Below are positions 8,242 through 17,405 of a DNA stretch of 44,258 nucleotides, one piece after another. The stretch lies in assembly GCF_014145455.1 (NCBI RefSeq), contig NZ_JACIVB010000056.1, positions 1-44,258 on the forward strand, in the 5' to 3' direction. The notes below the pieces were generated by a model. The model was not told the origin of the DNA and did no database searches. It saw only the letters and a list, made by a program, of their open reading frames with translations. The DNA is from Limosilactobacillus rudii. GTDB lineage: Bacteria; Bacillota; Bacilli; Lactobacillales; Lactobacillaceae. The translations under genes and the position numbers were made by a program. Position 1 is the stretch's first letter; every line of letters starts with the position of its first letter.

Positions 8242-8297
8242 GACGTTTAGAAGTCATATCCTAAGTTAAACTTAGAATGAGTTCTAAACGTCTTTCT
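8242..8297. terminator. Bidirectional terminator between the small gene and arsR
   Basis: GACGTTTAGAA (8242-8252) pairs with TTCTAAACGTC (8282-8292), with an inner CTAAG/CTTAG stem. A-rich sequence lies on one side and TTTCTT on the other. A second small stem, AATTGGG/CCCAATT (8305-8322), lies just downstream of the arsR stop. Confidence 0.75.
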
Positions 8298-8335
8298 TAA
8301 TTACAATTGGGGGATCCCAATTAATATTCACTAAA

Positions 8336-8653
8336 TTAAATGATTTTTTCTGCATGGCTTAAAACATCGGCGATTAAGGTCATTACCTGTGGATCTTCAA
8401 GATGATAGATAACAGTTTTACCTTCTCGTCTTTGTTGAACTAAATTATATTTTCGTAATAGTTGCAGTTGGTGAGAAACCCCCGATTGTTCCCAATTCAA
8501 CTTCATACTAATTTCTGAAACGCTCATTGAATGTTGAATGAGCAAATATAATAACTGTAATCGTTTTGGATTACCAAGCAACTTGAATAGCTGACTGATT
8601 TTGTTAACGTTTGGAATATCAGTTGTCCGACGGTTTACCACGATAAATACCAC
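8336..8653 (-). CDS. ArsR/SmtB-family transcriptional regulator
   Basis: A 105-residue winged helix-turn-helix repressor of the ArsR/SmtB family. Typical features are LLGNPKRLQLLYLL, SVSEISMKLNWEQSGVSHQLQLL and the wing RREGKTVIYHL. The start is a GTG (complement of 8651-8653); an in-frame stop just upstream fixes it as close to the beginning. The CzrA-type C-terminal metal site is only partly present: the aspartate after YHLE and one histidine (SHAEK) are kept, while the other histidine positions are Q and K. Metal sensing is therefore uncertain. It stands alone with no transporter beside it, so its target is elsewhere or is itself. Confidence 0.85.
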   Translation of the reverse strand: MVFIVVNRRTTDIPNVNKISQLFKLLGNPKRLQLLYLLIQHSMSVSEISMKLNWEQSGVSHQLQLLRKYNLVQQRREGKTVIYHLEDPQVMTLIADVLSHAEKII

Positions 8654-8672
8654 TTACTTTCTGTAAACTCCC

Positions 8673-8694
8673 TAATATTAGTTCGTGAATATTA
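8673..8694. promoter_or_regulatory. Candidate operator upstream of arsR
   Basis: TAATATT (8673-8679) and AATATTA (8688-8694) form a perfect 7-base dyad with an 8-base spacer, 20 bases upstream of the arsR start. ArsR-family repressors often bind AT-rich dyads in their own promoters. It is low-complexity sequence, so chance is possible. Confidence 0.35.
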
Positions 8695-8751
8695 ACAATA
8701 AACTGCTTACTCTTATTCTAAAACAGAAAATGACGTTTTTAAAACAAAAAA

Positions 8752-8783
8752 GCAAAAAATATAGCTTTTCTTATACTTTTTGC
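8752..8783 (-). terminator. Terminator of the glucosaminidase gene
   Basis: GCAAAAA-TATA (8752-8763) pairs with TATA-TTTTTGC (8772-8783) with one mismatch, flanked by A-rich and T-rich tracts on both sides. It lies 36 bases beyond the stop of the minus-strand LysM gene. Confidence 0.6.
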
Positions 8784-8818
8784 TTTTACTTGATATAAAT
8801 ATATTTATTGATAAACAA

Positions 8819-10543
8819 TTACAATGATAAGCGTTGCCCGACAAAAATAGTGTAAGGACTTTGCAAATTATTTTTAGCAGCAATTGTCCGCCAGTTTAAG
8901 CCATGATATGCTGCAATTTTTGAAAGTGAATCACCGCTTTGAACTGTATAGCTTCCGTGACTTGTATTTGAGCGGTAGCTGTTTACTCGGTTAGTAGCTG
9001 TTGAACGAACATTACTTGTTACTCCACCAACTTGTAGCTGCTGACCTACTCGAATTAAGTTAGGATTAGTAATGTGGTTAGCGGAGGCAAGGGTTGTAGT
9101 TGTAGTATTGAACCGTACTGCGATTCCGGAAAGAGTATCTCCTTGTTGAACGGTATATGTACCGTTACTTGAATTCGTCTGTCGAGCAGTAGGAGCATTA
9201 TTTTGCTTAACTGATGTTACACCGTTATTTTGGTTACTTTGACGAATGGTTAAAACCTGACCAACTCGGATTAAGTTAGGGTTGGTAATATGATTTAACT
9301 GTGCTAAGTGCGTGTAAGTAGTACTAAACTTACCAGCAATTCCAGAGAGGGTATCACCACGTTGAACGGTATATGTATTTACATTGCTATTGTTTTTCGT
9401 TTCGGTTTGTTTAACTGGCGTTGTGGAAGTATTTTGTTGACTAGCATTTTGCCGAACTAATAGCCGTTGACCAACATAAATACGGTTAACATTGTGAATG
9501 TCATTTAATGATGCTAACTTACTTACAGTAGTGTCAAATTCACCAGCAATTCGTGATAAGGTATCGCCACCCTTAACAGTGTAGTAACCAGTATTTGAAA
9601 CAGTTACATTAGTTTCTGGAGTTTGCGCACTGTCTGTTTGCTTATTAGCAACAACTTTACCTGATAACGCAACAGCATCTAATTGGTTTAAATTGTATGT
9701 TTGGACAAAACGAATTAAAGTGTTAGCGTAACTTGGATCAGTAGCGTAACCATCCTGACGAAGCTTTCTTGCAACTGAAGCATAATTAGTATCACCAAGC
9801 AGGTTGCGGTAACGACTATTTACATTAAGGAAACGACCGTGATCAGCAACTGATTCGGAATTGTTTGCATAAGCGCGGAAGTTAGCATTAACGTAAACGC
9901 TACGACCATTGTAGACTTCACGAGTACGCATGGTAATTGAGTTACCATTGTATGAACCCTTGATACCAAAGAGGTTGTGTGCTTGCGTAGAAAGACCAGA
10001 ACGTCCCCAGCCACTTTCTACAATTGCTTGAGCAACCGTAACGGAAGGGAGAACCTTATATTTATTCCAGCCCTCAATGGCACCAGGAGCAACACTTTGA
10101 ATAAATGCTTGTTGTGATGCATTATTACTAAAGTGTAAGCTATTAAGATCAGTAGTATTTTCTTGGCTTGCGCTAGTTGCCTGTGGCGTAGCTGGCGTTG
10201 CTTGTTTTTGTTCGCTAGCTTGTGAAGATGCCGGAGCTGCAGCAGGAGCAGCGGTTGATGAAGCTTGGCTTGCATTTGCAGCAGTACTACTTTCTGGAGT
10301 TGTGCTAGCAGCAGAAGTAGTATTTTGTGAAGCGCTTGAAGCACTGGTGCTATTAGCGTTACTTTGATTGTTTGTGGCAGTAACTGGTTGATCAGAAGAT
10401 GTCGGAGTATTATCAGCGGCATGAGTAACAGCACCAGTAGTAGTTAATAATGTGACAGCAGTTAATCCAGCAACCATCCATTTTGTTCCGCTTTTATACA
10501 TTTTGAAATGGGTTGATGGATCACTATTAGATTGATGATTCAT
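8819..10543 (-). CDS. Secreted GH73 N-acetylglucosaminidase with four LysM repeats
   Basis: A 574-residue secreted peptidoglycan hydrolase. The N-terminus carries the KxYKxGKxW-type signal ([14 protein letters not shown]), with cleavage likely near residues 42-44. Residues 45-130 are a Ser/Thr/Ala/Gln-rich linker. A glucosaminidase (GH73/FlgJ-like) domain covers about 143-287, with the likely catalytic Glu176 in AIVESGWG. Four LysM repeats at about 320-363, 390-434, 462-505 and 531-574 bind the glycan chains of the wall. They are separated by Asn/Thr/Ser-rich spacers. The gene has its own AGGAGT RBS and a terminator. The likely role is cell separation and wall turnover. Confidence 0.92.
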   Translation of the reverse strand: MNHQSNSDPSTHFKMYKSGTKWMVAGLTAVTLLTTTGAVTHAADNTPTSSDQPVTATNNQSNANSTSASSASQNTTSAASTTPESSTAANASQASSTAAPAAAPASSQASEQKQATPATPQATSASQENTTDLNSLHFSNNASQQAFIQSVAPGAIEGWNKYKVLPSVTVAQAIVESGWGRSGLSTQAHNLFGIKGSYNGNSITMRTREVYNGRSVYVNANFRAYANNSESVADHGRFLNVNSRYRNLLGDTNYASVARKLRQDGYATDPSYANTLIRFVQTYNLNQLDAVALSGKVVANKQTDSAQTPETNVTVSNTGYYTVKGGDTLSRIAGEFDTTVSKLASLNDIHNVNRIYVGQRLLVRQNASQQNTSTTPVKQTETKNNSNVNTYTVQRGDTLSGIAGKFSTTYTHLAQLNHITNPNLIRVGQVLTIRQSNQNNGVTSVKQNNAPTARQTNSSNGTYTVQQGDTLSGIAVRFNTTTTTLASANHITNPNLIRVGQQLQVGGVTSNVRSTATNRVNSYRSNTSHGSYTVQSGDSLSKIAAYHGLNWRTIAAKNNLQSPYTIFVGQRLSL

Positions 10544-10974
10544 TGGCAGAGACTCCTTTTAAATATTAAAATTCTTAAACACAACATTTAGAAGTGGCTT
10601 GTTAATCATTTCATAAATTAGAATGCAAAAAAACACTAAAAATGTTTAAGAAGTTCTAAAGATTTCAACTACTATAAACCTAGCATTAATTTCACTTACC
10701 GTCAATTTAATATGGAGAAGAAAGGACGGTATGACCTTTAAAACAGGTGTTTAATTCTTGTTAAATCAATAATAAGTTAATTTATATGTTATTTTTATCA
10801 ATTGAAAAACAATCTGATACAAATGACAGAATAAACATATGTAATTATAATAATTTTTGCAAAATTGTAAATTAAGTTCAAAAATAATCATCGATTGTTC
10901 AAATACAGTAAGCTATAATAAAGGAGCTTAAATTATTAATTTATTAAAATTAGTAGTAAACGAGGAGTTATAAA
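10544..10974. other. Divergent intergenic region between the glucosaminidase and lacI-type genes
   Basis: About 430 bases of A/T-rich DNA without a credible gene. It must hold both divergent promoters. A TATAAT (10914-10919) with a weak -35 can serve the LacI-family gene. On the minus strand a TTGACG (complement of 10700-10705) may serve the glucosaminidase, leaving a leader of more than 100 bases. I see no clear operator or riboswitch. Confidence 0.5.
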
Positions 10975-11919
10975 ATGGTTGCTAAATTAAAAGATGTCGC
11001 CCAGCTGGCTGGTGTTTCAGTAACCACAGTTTCACGGGTAATCAATAACTATGGTTCGCTAAGTCAAAAGACAATTGACAAGGTTCATGCAGCAATGAAG
11101 GAGCTTAACTACCAGCCAAATGCGCTAGCACGAGCAATGCAGGGGAAGCCATCCAAATTTGTTGGCTTAATCTTTCCTAATTTAACCAATCCCTTTTTTG
11201 CAGAGTTAGCGAATGAATTGGAGCACCAGCTGTTTAAAAAAGGATACAAGACGATTATTGCTTCTTCAGCACAAAACCCGGAAATTGAGCATGAGTATTT
11301 AAATATGTTAATGGCTAACCAAGTAGATGGGATTATTTCAAGTTCGCATAACCTTGACATTGACGAATACCACCAATTGACCGCCCCGATTGTTTCGTTT
11401 GACCGGTACTTGGCTGATAATATCCCAATTGTGGCAGCAGATAGTTACCATGGGGGTGAACTAGCAGCACAGTACTTGGTTGAACATTATGTAAATCATT
11501 TAGCGGTTATTGTCGATGAGGATACATCGGTATCGCCAACAATCAATCGAATTCAAGGCGCACTTGATTTCTTAAATAAGCAAAATATTGAATTTGAACC
11601 GTTGGCAATTAAAGATTTAGATCTAAATGCAACTTTTCCTGGTGACTATGATGGCGTCCTTGCTTCAAATGATGTCCAAGCATTAGTAATCTATAATATT
11701 TACCGTCAGGCTGGTAAGCAATTGAATAAAGATTTCTTTATTACCGGCTATGATGGATCGCAGTTAATTAGGCGAGTAGCACCATATTTACCTACTGTTA
11801 TTCAGCCAATTCCGGCATTGGCACAAGAACTGATTCAAACATTAATGAAACGGATTAAATCACCGAATGAAGATGTCAATCCGGCTATAATCCCGGTTGA
11901 ATTTTATCAGCCAAAGTAA
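10975..11919 (+). CDS. LacI-family sugar-responsive regulator
   Basis: A 314-residue regulator. The N-terminal LacI helix-turn-helix reads LKDVAQLAGVSVTTVSRVIN (about residues 5-24), followed by the hinge helix region ending at QPNALARAMQ. A periplasmic-binding-protein-like effector domain fills the rest (VGLIFPNLTNPFFAELA; TGYDGSQLIRRVAPYLPTV). It belongs to the RbsR/ScrR/CcpA-like group and is slightly short. GAGGAG precedes the ATG. No sugar transport or catabolic gene lies next to it, so the effector and targets cannot be inferred here. Confidence 0.88.
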   Translation: MVAKLKDVAQLAGVSVTTVSRVINNYGSLSQKTIDKVHAAMKELNYQPNALARAMQGKPSKFVGLIFPNLTNPFFAELANELEHQLFKKGYKTIIASSAQNPEIEHEYLNMLMANQVDGIISSSHNLDIDEYHQLTAPIVSFDRYLADNIPIVAADSYHGGELAAQYLVEHYVNHLAVIVDEDTSVSPTINRIQGALDFLNKQNIEFEPLAIKDLDLNATFPGDYDGVLASNDVQALVIYNIYRQAGKQLNKDFFITGYDGSQLIRRVAPYLPTVIQPIPALAQELIQTLMKRIKSPNEDVNPAIIPVEFYQPK

Positions 11920-12001
11920 AATACGAGTATTAATCAGCAGGAAGTTGAAAAAGTTTTGTAAGCTATTTTTTGCAATTCAATTTGATGGTTTTATAAAATG
12001 A

Positions 12002-12045
12002 AAGAGGTCGGTGAAAAATTTTACTTTTTCACCGACCTCTTGTTA
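12002..12045. terminator. Strong bidirectional terminator
   Basis: AAGAGGTCGGTGAAAAA (12002-12018) pairs over 17 bases with the sequence at 12025-12041 around a 6-base loop. It serves the LacI gene on the + strand and the 61-residue gene on the - strand. Confidence 0.9.
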
Positions 12046-12075
12046 GTTAAAGCTTACCTGACATGAATCATAACA

Positions 12076-12261
12076 TTACTTGCTTTGCATGAACCGTTGA
12101 AGCAATTCGACTTCTTCTGAAGTTACTGGGGTGTTGGACGATTTAATCTCGTGAATCCGTTCAACAGATAAATGACTGCCAAAGGCAACTTCATTATCAT
12201 TTAAGCCGTTTTCACGTTCAAAGTTGATCAATTCCTGAGCAAGTTCACTCAAATTGTCCAT
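12076..12261 (-). CDS. Small HTH-like protein of unknown function
   Basis: A 61-residue protein with a strong GGAGGAG before the ATG. The pattern NDNEVAFGSHLSVERIHEIKSSNTPVTSEEVELLQRF resembles a minimal XRE-type helix-turn-helix (helices 2 to 4), as if it were a short DNA-binding or adaptor module. Lactobacilli carry small conserved families of this shape, but I cannot assign a function. It has a single strong terminator downstream shared with the LacI gene. Confidence 0.7.
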   Translation of the reverse strand: MDNLSELAQELINFERENGLNDNEVAFGSHLSVERIHEIKSSNTPVTSEEVELLQRFMQSK

Positions 12262-12488
12262 GAAATAAACTCCTCCTTATATAGAATTATTGAATTAATA
12301 TTATCCTTATGTCCTATTCTAAATCAAGACACGGTTTGTTACCAAAATTTAGTTTAGCACAGTTTGAACTTATCCTAGTAGTTATTTTATTAAATTTATC
12401 CGTTAGTTTACTGGATTTGACGACAAGCGGGGAAATTTGTGTGATAATCAAAGTAAATCTTTTTAAGAGAATGGAGTATGGATAAGTT

Positions 12489-13109
12489 ATGAGTTGGAAT
12501 TGGTTAGGATGGTTATCTTGGATATGTTCAATTCTCTTTTTCTGTTATGTGATTCATTATATTCGAGTACACCAGTTAATGTTGATTGCTAAAACCAAAA
12601 AAATAATTGAAAGTAAATTGATAGTTCGCTATGTGGTCTTGTTAATCATATCATTAGTCTGGTTAGGAGGAATGCTTTATTTAACATTCTTTAGACCAGT
12701 TGATATCAATAATCATCAAGAAACAACAATGTCGATTACGTATCGACCACTTCAGATGGGAAATAAGTCTGATGATTTTTATTATGTTTTAGCAACTCGA
12801 AGTAAGAGTGGCAAGCACCCGATTGTTTCATATACTTACTGGGCTGGAAATGATAAGTATACGACAAATTCACGATTTGGTTCCGTATCTGATGGTTCAC
12901 GAATTATTAATTTGAGTGCTAGTGCGTTGCCATGGGATAAAAAGCAATTAGCAAAGGAAGACGCTAAAACCGGGCATGCGTTTGCTGCTGTGATGAATGT
13001 GAAATACAAGAATACGGTAATGAATGGCCTGGGACTAAAGGCAAACCGTAATGCTGCAACATATACATTACTGCGAGTTCCGTCTGCTGATATGGTTTCT
13101 GAGAGATAA
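12489..13109 (+). CDS. Membrane-anchored protein of unknown function
   Basis: A 206-residue protein with two N-terminal transmembrane helices (about 8-25 and 48-68) and an outward-facing C-terminal domain of about 135 residues. The latter contains motifs such as YYVLATRSKSGKHPIVSYTYW and looks beta-rich. No catalytic motif is recognisable. It overlaps nothing and is followed after one base by an MFS transporter start (TAA-A-ATG), which suggests translational coupling and a shared role. The family looks specific to lactobacilli (inference). Confidence 0.75.
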   Translation: MSWNWLGWLSWICSILFFCYVIHYIRVHQLMLIAKTKKIIESKLIVRYVVLLIISLVWLGGMLYLTFFRPVDINNHQETTMSITYRPLQMGNKSDDFYYVLATRSKSGKHPIVSYTYWAGNDKYTTNSRFGSVSDGSRIINLSASALPWDKKQLAKEDAKTGHAFAAVMNVKYKNTVMNGLGLKANRNAATYTLLRVPSADMVSER

Positions 13110-13110
13110 A

Positions 13111-14310
13111 ATGAAAAAACAACAAACGGTAAAATTAAAATGGGTGGCACTTGCTAGTCTGTTAAACAACACTGGTGCCGCTTTTTTATGGCCATTAACA
13201 ACAATGTACCTTCATAATTACCTTGGACAAAGTTTAACGACAGCGGGATTGGTAATGCTTGTTATGTCTCTTGCAATGATGAGTGGTAATTACCTTGGTG
13301 GCTGGTTATTTGATCACTGGCGCCAATACCAAACAGCGCTGTTAGGTGTTAGTTTATCAACACTTGCGATTTTTCTCTTGATATTTATTCATGATTGGCC
13401 ATGGTATGCAGCTTTGATTACGATTAATAGCTTTGGGGATGGGATTAATGCTACCATTGTTAATTCTTATGGTGCAATGGTAAGTGATCATACGTCACGA
13501 TATGTTTTTAATTATATTTACATGGCATTTAATGTTGGGGTTGTTATTGGAACTTTACTTGTTGGAATTTTATTACCGATTAGTGTAGTTGTTGTTTTCG
13601 CAGTTGCAACTATTTTCTATGCCATACTGGCAATCCTAGTAATACTAACTTTCAATGTTGAAATAACCAGGTTGCAAGAAACATCTGATGTCAGGAATCA
13701 CCAGCAGGTTCCTAAGCAATTACATCGGCGTTGGATTATTCTTGTTTGGTTTATTTTAGTAAATTATATTACGATCCATTTGAGTTATTCTTTATGGGAA
13801 AGTGTGATGGCTGTTCACATGACGAATATGGGGATACCCTTCTATGCATATAGTATGTTATGGACATTGAATGGCGTATTGATTATTGTTGGACAACCGT
13901 TAGTTAATAAATTGAGTCCGTATATGAGACTATCGACGCAAATTATCATTGGAATATTTATTTTTGCTTGCTCATTCTTTTTATTGATTTTTGCTCGAAC
14001 ATTAGCAGCATTTATAGTAGATTTTATTATTTTAACAATTGGTGAAATGACAAGTTTTGCGGGATTGCCTGCATGGATTACTCAATTGACCAATGTAAAC
14101 GAAGCAGGTCATTATCAGGGATTGCTTAACATTATGATGTCAATTGGACGGGCGATTGGCCCATTATATGGTGGTTTTATTATTGAAAAGGGAGGTTATC
14201 AAATCCTCTTTTTATCTGTCTTTGCGATGATGATCATAACCCTAGTAGTTATCTGTGTTTATCTATTGCACCTTCATCATTTACAGCGGCGCCTTAATTT
14301 TGAGAAATAA
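13111..14310 (+). CDS. MFS drug/solute exporter
   Basis: A 399-residue major facilitator with 12 predicted transmembrane segments in two halves. The first half has the motif A-like loop GGWLFDHWRQYQTALLG between TM2 and TM3. I chose the ATG at 13111, one base after the stop of the preceding gene, because the reading frame upstream overlaps that gene and has no RBS. GAGAG at the end of the upstream gene serves as a weak ribosome site. The general form suggests a multidrug-type exporter, but the substrate is unknown. Confidence 0.85.
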   Translation: MKKQQTVKLKWVALASLLNNTGAAFLWPLTTMYLHNYLGQSLTTAGLVMLVMSLAMMSGNYLGGWLFDHWRQYQTALLGVSLSTLAIFLLIFIHDWPWYAALITINSFGDGINATIVNSYGAMVSDHTSRYVFNYIYMAFNVGVVIGTLLVGILLPISVVVVFAVATIFYAILAILVILTFNVEITRLQETSDVRNHQQVPKQLHRRWIILVWFILVNYITIHLSYSLWESVMAVHMTNMGIPFYAYSMLWTLNGVLIIVGQPLVNKLSPYMRLSTQIIIGIFIFACSFFLLIFARTLAAFIVDFIILTIGEMTSFAGLPAWITQLTNVNEAGHYQGLLNIMMSIGRAIGPLYGGFIIEKGGYQILFLSVFAMMIITLVVICVYLLHLHHLQRRLNFEK

Positions 14311-14340
14311 TACCAAAAATGAGAAAGCTATGGTAAAATC

Positions 14341-14609
14341 ACTATGTATTATAAAAGCATTGACGTAGAAACAAAGTGCCTGTGTAATCGACAGGGAACC
14401 AGTAGCATTGAGAGCTGGTAATGGGCATGATTCACCTCTACCAGCTGAATAGGTGAAATATAGTAGCTTATTTCGGGTGACCCGTTATCGTCAGAAGTTA
14501 TATTAAACTTCATGAGGCAGCAATTGCGAGGTTGTTGTAAATAGAGGTGGAACAGTGGTTAATATCGCCCTCTAAGACTTTTAAGTCTTAGAGGGCTTTG
14601 TTTTTATAC
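14341..14609 (+). promoter_or_regulatory. T-box leader and terminator of hisS
   Basis: A T-box riboswitch leader. A Stem I base TGACG/CGTCA spans about 14360-14493. An apical stem AGCTGGT/ACCAGCT lies around 14414-14446 next to a GAGAGC motif typical of the AG bulge. The antiterminator is AGAGG...CCTCT (14543-14573) with AGAGGTGGAACAGTGG, and the competing terminator CCCTCTAAGACTT (14568-14580) pairs with 14583-14595 before a T-rich run. The T-box bulge reads TGGA rather than the usual TGGN-ACCGCG form, and I could not fix the specifier codon. Uncharged tRNA(His), or tRNA(Asp) as in hisS-aspS leaders, is the expected signal. Confidence 0.8.
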
Positions 14610-14630
14610 GTAGCGAAAGGGGAACATGAA

Positions 14631-15908
14631 ATGGAATATCAAAAGCCAAAAGGAACAGCGGATATTTTACCGGGAACGACAAGTCTTTGGCAGAAGGTAG
14701 AGCAGAACGCACGAGAAGTCTTTAACCAATACGGTTACCGTGGGATTCGAACACCAATGTTTGAAGACTATAATGTATTTTCGCGAAATGTTGGTGATAC
14801 ATCCGATATTGTTGAAAAAGAAATGTATGATTTTCATGATAAGGGTGATCGGCATATTGCGCTCCGTCCAGAGGGAACTGCGGGTGTTGTTCGTGCTTAT
14901 GTTGAAAATAAACTTTATGGACCGGAATATCCTAAGCCATATAAGGTTTATTACATGGGACCGATGTTTCGGTATGAACGTCCACAGTCAGGGCGGCAAC
15001 GTGAATTCCATCAAATTGGGGTGGAGGCTTTAAACAATGAGTCACCACAAATTGATGTTGAAGTTATTTCAATGGCCATGGCGCTCTTTAAGAAGTTTGG
15101 AGTGCCAAATGTTAAGTTAGTAATTAACACCCTGGGGGACAAGAAGGTTCGCGAAGACTATCGTGAAGCCTTAATCAACTACTTAAAACCACATTATGAT
15201 GAGTTAAGTAAGGATTCTCAAGAACGGTTATATAAAAACCCATTGCGGGTACTCGATAGTAAGGATGCTGGTGATAAGAAGATTGTTGCTGAGGCGCCAT
15301 CAATTCTTGAATACCTTGATGATGAATCCCAAGCATATTTTGATGAAGTTCAATCTTTATTAAAGAAGTTAGGGATCGAGTTTGAAATTGATACCAATAT
15401 GGTTCGGGGGTTAGATTACTACAACCACACTATTTTTGAAATTATGTCAGACTCACCAGTCTTTGGTGGTGGCTTTACTACTGTTTGTGCTGGTGGTCGT
15501 TACAATGGATTGATTAGTCAACTCGGCGGTCCTGAAGAAGGTGGAATTGGCTTTGGAATGGGTGTTGAACGATTGATGCTTCTTTTACAAGAAGAAAACC
15601 CTGACTTTACTCCTAAAGATCAATTAGATGTCTTCTTTGCAAGTGCAGATGATCAAGGGGATGAATTGGCCTTTGAGGTCCTAAGTAAGGTGCGGCAGCG
15701 TGGAATTATTGCTGACAAGGATTATAGCGGTGTAAAGGTTGGTAAGCAAATAAAAGAAGCTTTCCGCCGTAATGCAAAGTATTTTGCTGTTTTTGGTTCG
15801 CGGGAAGTAGAAGAAGGAACATTCCAATTGAAAAACGCAACCACTAAAGATGCGGTTGATGTAAAAGTGGCTGACTTTATTGCTAATCCAGCACAATATT
15901 TAAAGTAA
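14631..15908 (+). CDS. hisS: Histidyl-tRNA synthetase
   Basis: Class II synthetase of 425 residues that charges tRNA(His). Motif 2 is seen at GPMFRYERPQSGRQREFHQIG, the histidine-binding motifs at VRGLDYYNHTIFEI and the AGGRYNGL segment, and motif 3 at GGIGFGMGVERLML. The C-terminal anticodon-binding domain is complete. The ATG at 14631 follows AAAGGGG (14616-14622) with an 8-base gap; the frame is open further upstream but lacks an RBS. Unlike the common Firmicutes order, hisS is not followed by aspS here but by a terminator and unrelated genes. Confidence 0.96.
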   Translation: MEYQKPKGTADILPGTTSLWQKVEQNAREVFNQYGYRGIRTPMFEDYNVFSRNVGDTSDIVEKEMYDFHDKGDRHIALRPEGTAGVVRAYVENKLYGPEYPKPYKVYYMGPMFRYERPQSGRQREFHQIGVEALNNESPQIDVEVISMAMALFKKFGVPNVKLVINTLGDKKVREDYREALINYLKPHYDELSKDSQERLYKNPLRVLDSKDAGDKKIVAEAPSILEYLDDESQAYFDEVQSLLKKLGIEFEIDTNMVRGLDYYNHTIFEIMSDSPVFGGGFTTVCAGGRYNGLISQLGGPEEGGIGFGMGVERLMLLLQEENPDFTPKDQLDVFFASADDQGDELAFEVLSKVRQRGIIADKDYSGVKVGKQIKEAFRRNAKYFAVFGSREVEEGTFQLKNATTKDAVDVKVADFIANPAQYLK

Positions 15909-15910
15909 AC

Positions 15911-15968
15911 AAAAAGAGGCAAGGGAAAATGAGATGGTAGTGTCCATCGTTCTCTTAACCTCTTTTTT
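15911..15968. terminator. Bidirectional terminator after hisS
   Basis: AAAAAGAGG (15911-15919) pairs with CCTCTTTTTT (15959-15968). An inner imperfect stem (GAGATGG/CCATCGTTCTC) extends it. It also serves the convergent MarR-family gene. Confidence 0.8.
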
Positions 15969-15983
15969 AGTTTGTAATTTGAT

Positions 15984-16478
15984 TTAACGGCAAATACTCT
16001 TAAGGGCGTCATAGTTAATATTTCGATTCTTGTAGTCAGCTAGTAAAGTGTTAATAAGGCGGTCAAGGTCACGTTGCTCTTTTTCACTTAAAGTGTGGTA
16101 AGCAGCTTCAGCGATTTTATCACGACGGATTAACAATTTGTGTGCAACTTGAATGCCTTCATCTGTTAAACGAATTTTGAACTCTTCATTATTAATAACG
16201 CTAGTAGTTGCCAGATTATTAGCGACTAATGCTTTAGTTGCATCTTCAAGCTCACTTGGACGATAATCGAAGTCATAAATTAATTGCCGACTTAATAAAC
16301 CATCTTTATGTTGTCGTAAAATTCGGAGAAGGCGGTGGAAATTATGGCGGTCAGGGTAGCCTGGCAAGCAATATTCGCCGCGGCGTTCTTCTTCAATGTG
16401 GACATGGCATTTTAATAGTGATTGGTATTCTTCAAATTCCTTAATATCTAAAAATAACTTAGTTGTTAATTCTGACAT
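15984..16478 (-). CDS. MarR-family transcriptional regulator
   Basis: A 164-residue winged helix-turn-helix protein. The core reads LRILRQHKDGLLSRQLIYDFDYRPSELEDATKALVANNLATT, then a wing with FKIRLTDEGIQVAHKLLIRRDKIAEAAYHTLSEKEQRDLDRLINTLL, the typical MarR dimer helices. The ATG at 16478 follows GGAGG by 8 bases; an upstream in-frame TTG overlaps the RBS and is rejected. The N-terminus (about 45 residues with several His and Cys) is longer than average. Neighbours give no hint of ligand. Confidence 0.85.
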   Translation of the reverse strand: MSELTTKLFLDIKEFEEYQSLLKCHVHIEEERRGEYCLPGYPDRHNFHRLLRILRQHKDGLLSRQLIYDFDYRPSELEDATKALVANNLATTSVINNEEFKIRLTDEGIQVAHKLLIRRDKIAEAAYHTLSEKEQRDLDRLINTLLADYKNRNINYDALKSICR

Positions 16479-16577
16479 AGTACATACCTCCAAATCAATT
16501 CACTAAAACTTCCAACATTCATTATAATAATATTAATATTTAGAAAATAATAGTAAAATGCTTTGGCAGTAAATATG

Positions 16578-17216
16578 TTAATCAACTGCGTATGTCCCCA
16601 TGTCATTGGCAACGACAATCCGGCCCGCGTGGTCAACACCCTCATTTTTAGTTAAACCGATTTTATTATACGCAAATGTCACGGTAGTGTTAGCTTTAAC
16701 CGCAGTTCCCATTATTTCTCCTGTATCGGTATTGATTCCTGATGGCATGTCGATTGCTACAATAATTGCATTAGTATTATTGATTTTAGCAATTGCATCA
16801 GCATAGGTTCCCTTAATCGGGCGGTCGATGCCAATCCCAAATATCGCATCAACTATTAAAGTAGCGTCATTAAGTGAAGTAAGGTCAGTAGTTTGTGGAA
16901 TACCATAATATTGACAAATCTTATCTTGCGTTTGGTGTTCGGAAGAAGCATGTGCCGGATTGCCGACATTTAGAATTGTAACTTGAACTCCGGCAATATG
17001 GAGCAGGCGCGCAACAGCCAGGCCATCCCCGCCATTATTGCCGCTACCAGCAACGATAACCACTTTCTTGAGATTTAAGGGAAAAGCATGAAGAATTTCA
17101 TCACGGACAGCTAATGATGCTCGCTCCATTAAAACTAATGAGGGAATTCCAATTGTATTAATTGTATACGAATCATAGTGACGCATTTCTTCTGCAGTAA
17201 TAATTTTATCAGTCAT
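16578..17216 (-). CDS. nnrE: NAD(P)H-hydrate epimerase (YjeF N-terminal domain only)
   Basis: A 212-residue protein that epimerises damaged R-NAD(P)HX to the S form for repair. The YjeF_N fold is shown by GSGNNGGDGLAVARLL, the segment VDAIFGIGIDRPIKG and the strand IVAIDMPSGINTDTGEIMG. The dehydratase half (NnrD) is not fused, so it must lie elsewhere. AGGAGG precedes the ATG. It appears to be monocistronic. Confidence 0.93.
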   Translation of the reverse strand: MTDKIITAEEMRHYDSYTINTIGIPSLVLMERASLAVRDEILHAFPLNLKKVVIVAGSGNNGGDGLAVARLLHIAGVQVTILNVGNPAHASSEHQTQDKICQYYGIPQTTDLTSLNDATLIVDAIFGIGIDRPIKGTYADAIAKINNTNAIIVAIDMPSGINTDTGEIMGTAVKANTTVTFAYNKIGLTKNEGVDHAGRIVVANDMGTYAVD

Positions 17217-17321
17217 AGATACAAGCCTCCTGAAATATACTCTAAGCGTACCACTATTAACAGTCTAAATCTAAAAAGGTTACTTGAGTGTAGTAGATGG
17301 GATATCGAGGAAACTAGTAAT

Positions 17322-17358
17322 AAAAAAACTGGGAGAAAATAATGTTCTCACCAGTTTT
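17322..17358 (-). terminator. Terminator of the large L,D-transpeptidase gene
   Basis: On the minus strand, AAAACTGG then GAGAA pairs with TTCTC then CCAGTTTT across 17325-17358, followed by seven T residues. Confidence 0.85.
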
Positions 17359-17405
17359 ACGAATATTAGTATTGGGATAATTTTAAAAAACTACAGGTTA
17401 ACTTT

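Noticed and set aside
8819-9700. Repeated motifs that might suggest a DNA repeat array or CRISPR
   Set aside because: They encode the four LysM domains; spacing and sequence vary as expected for coding repeats, and there are no identical direct repeats with unique spacers. No CRISPR array is seen anywhere in the window.
10018-10434. Long Leu-rich minus-strand frame inside the glucosaminidase gene
   Set aside because: It is the out-of-frame shadow of the Ser/Thr/Ala-rich linker and GH73 region; no RBS and highly repetitive composition.
12836-13150. Minus-strand frame of about 104 residues opposite the membrane protein and MFS start
   Set aside because: It lies entirely antisense to two better-supported genes and has no ribosome binding site.
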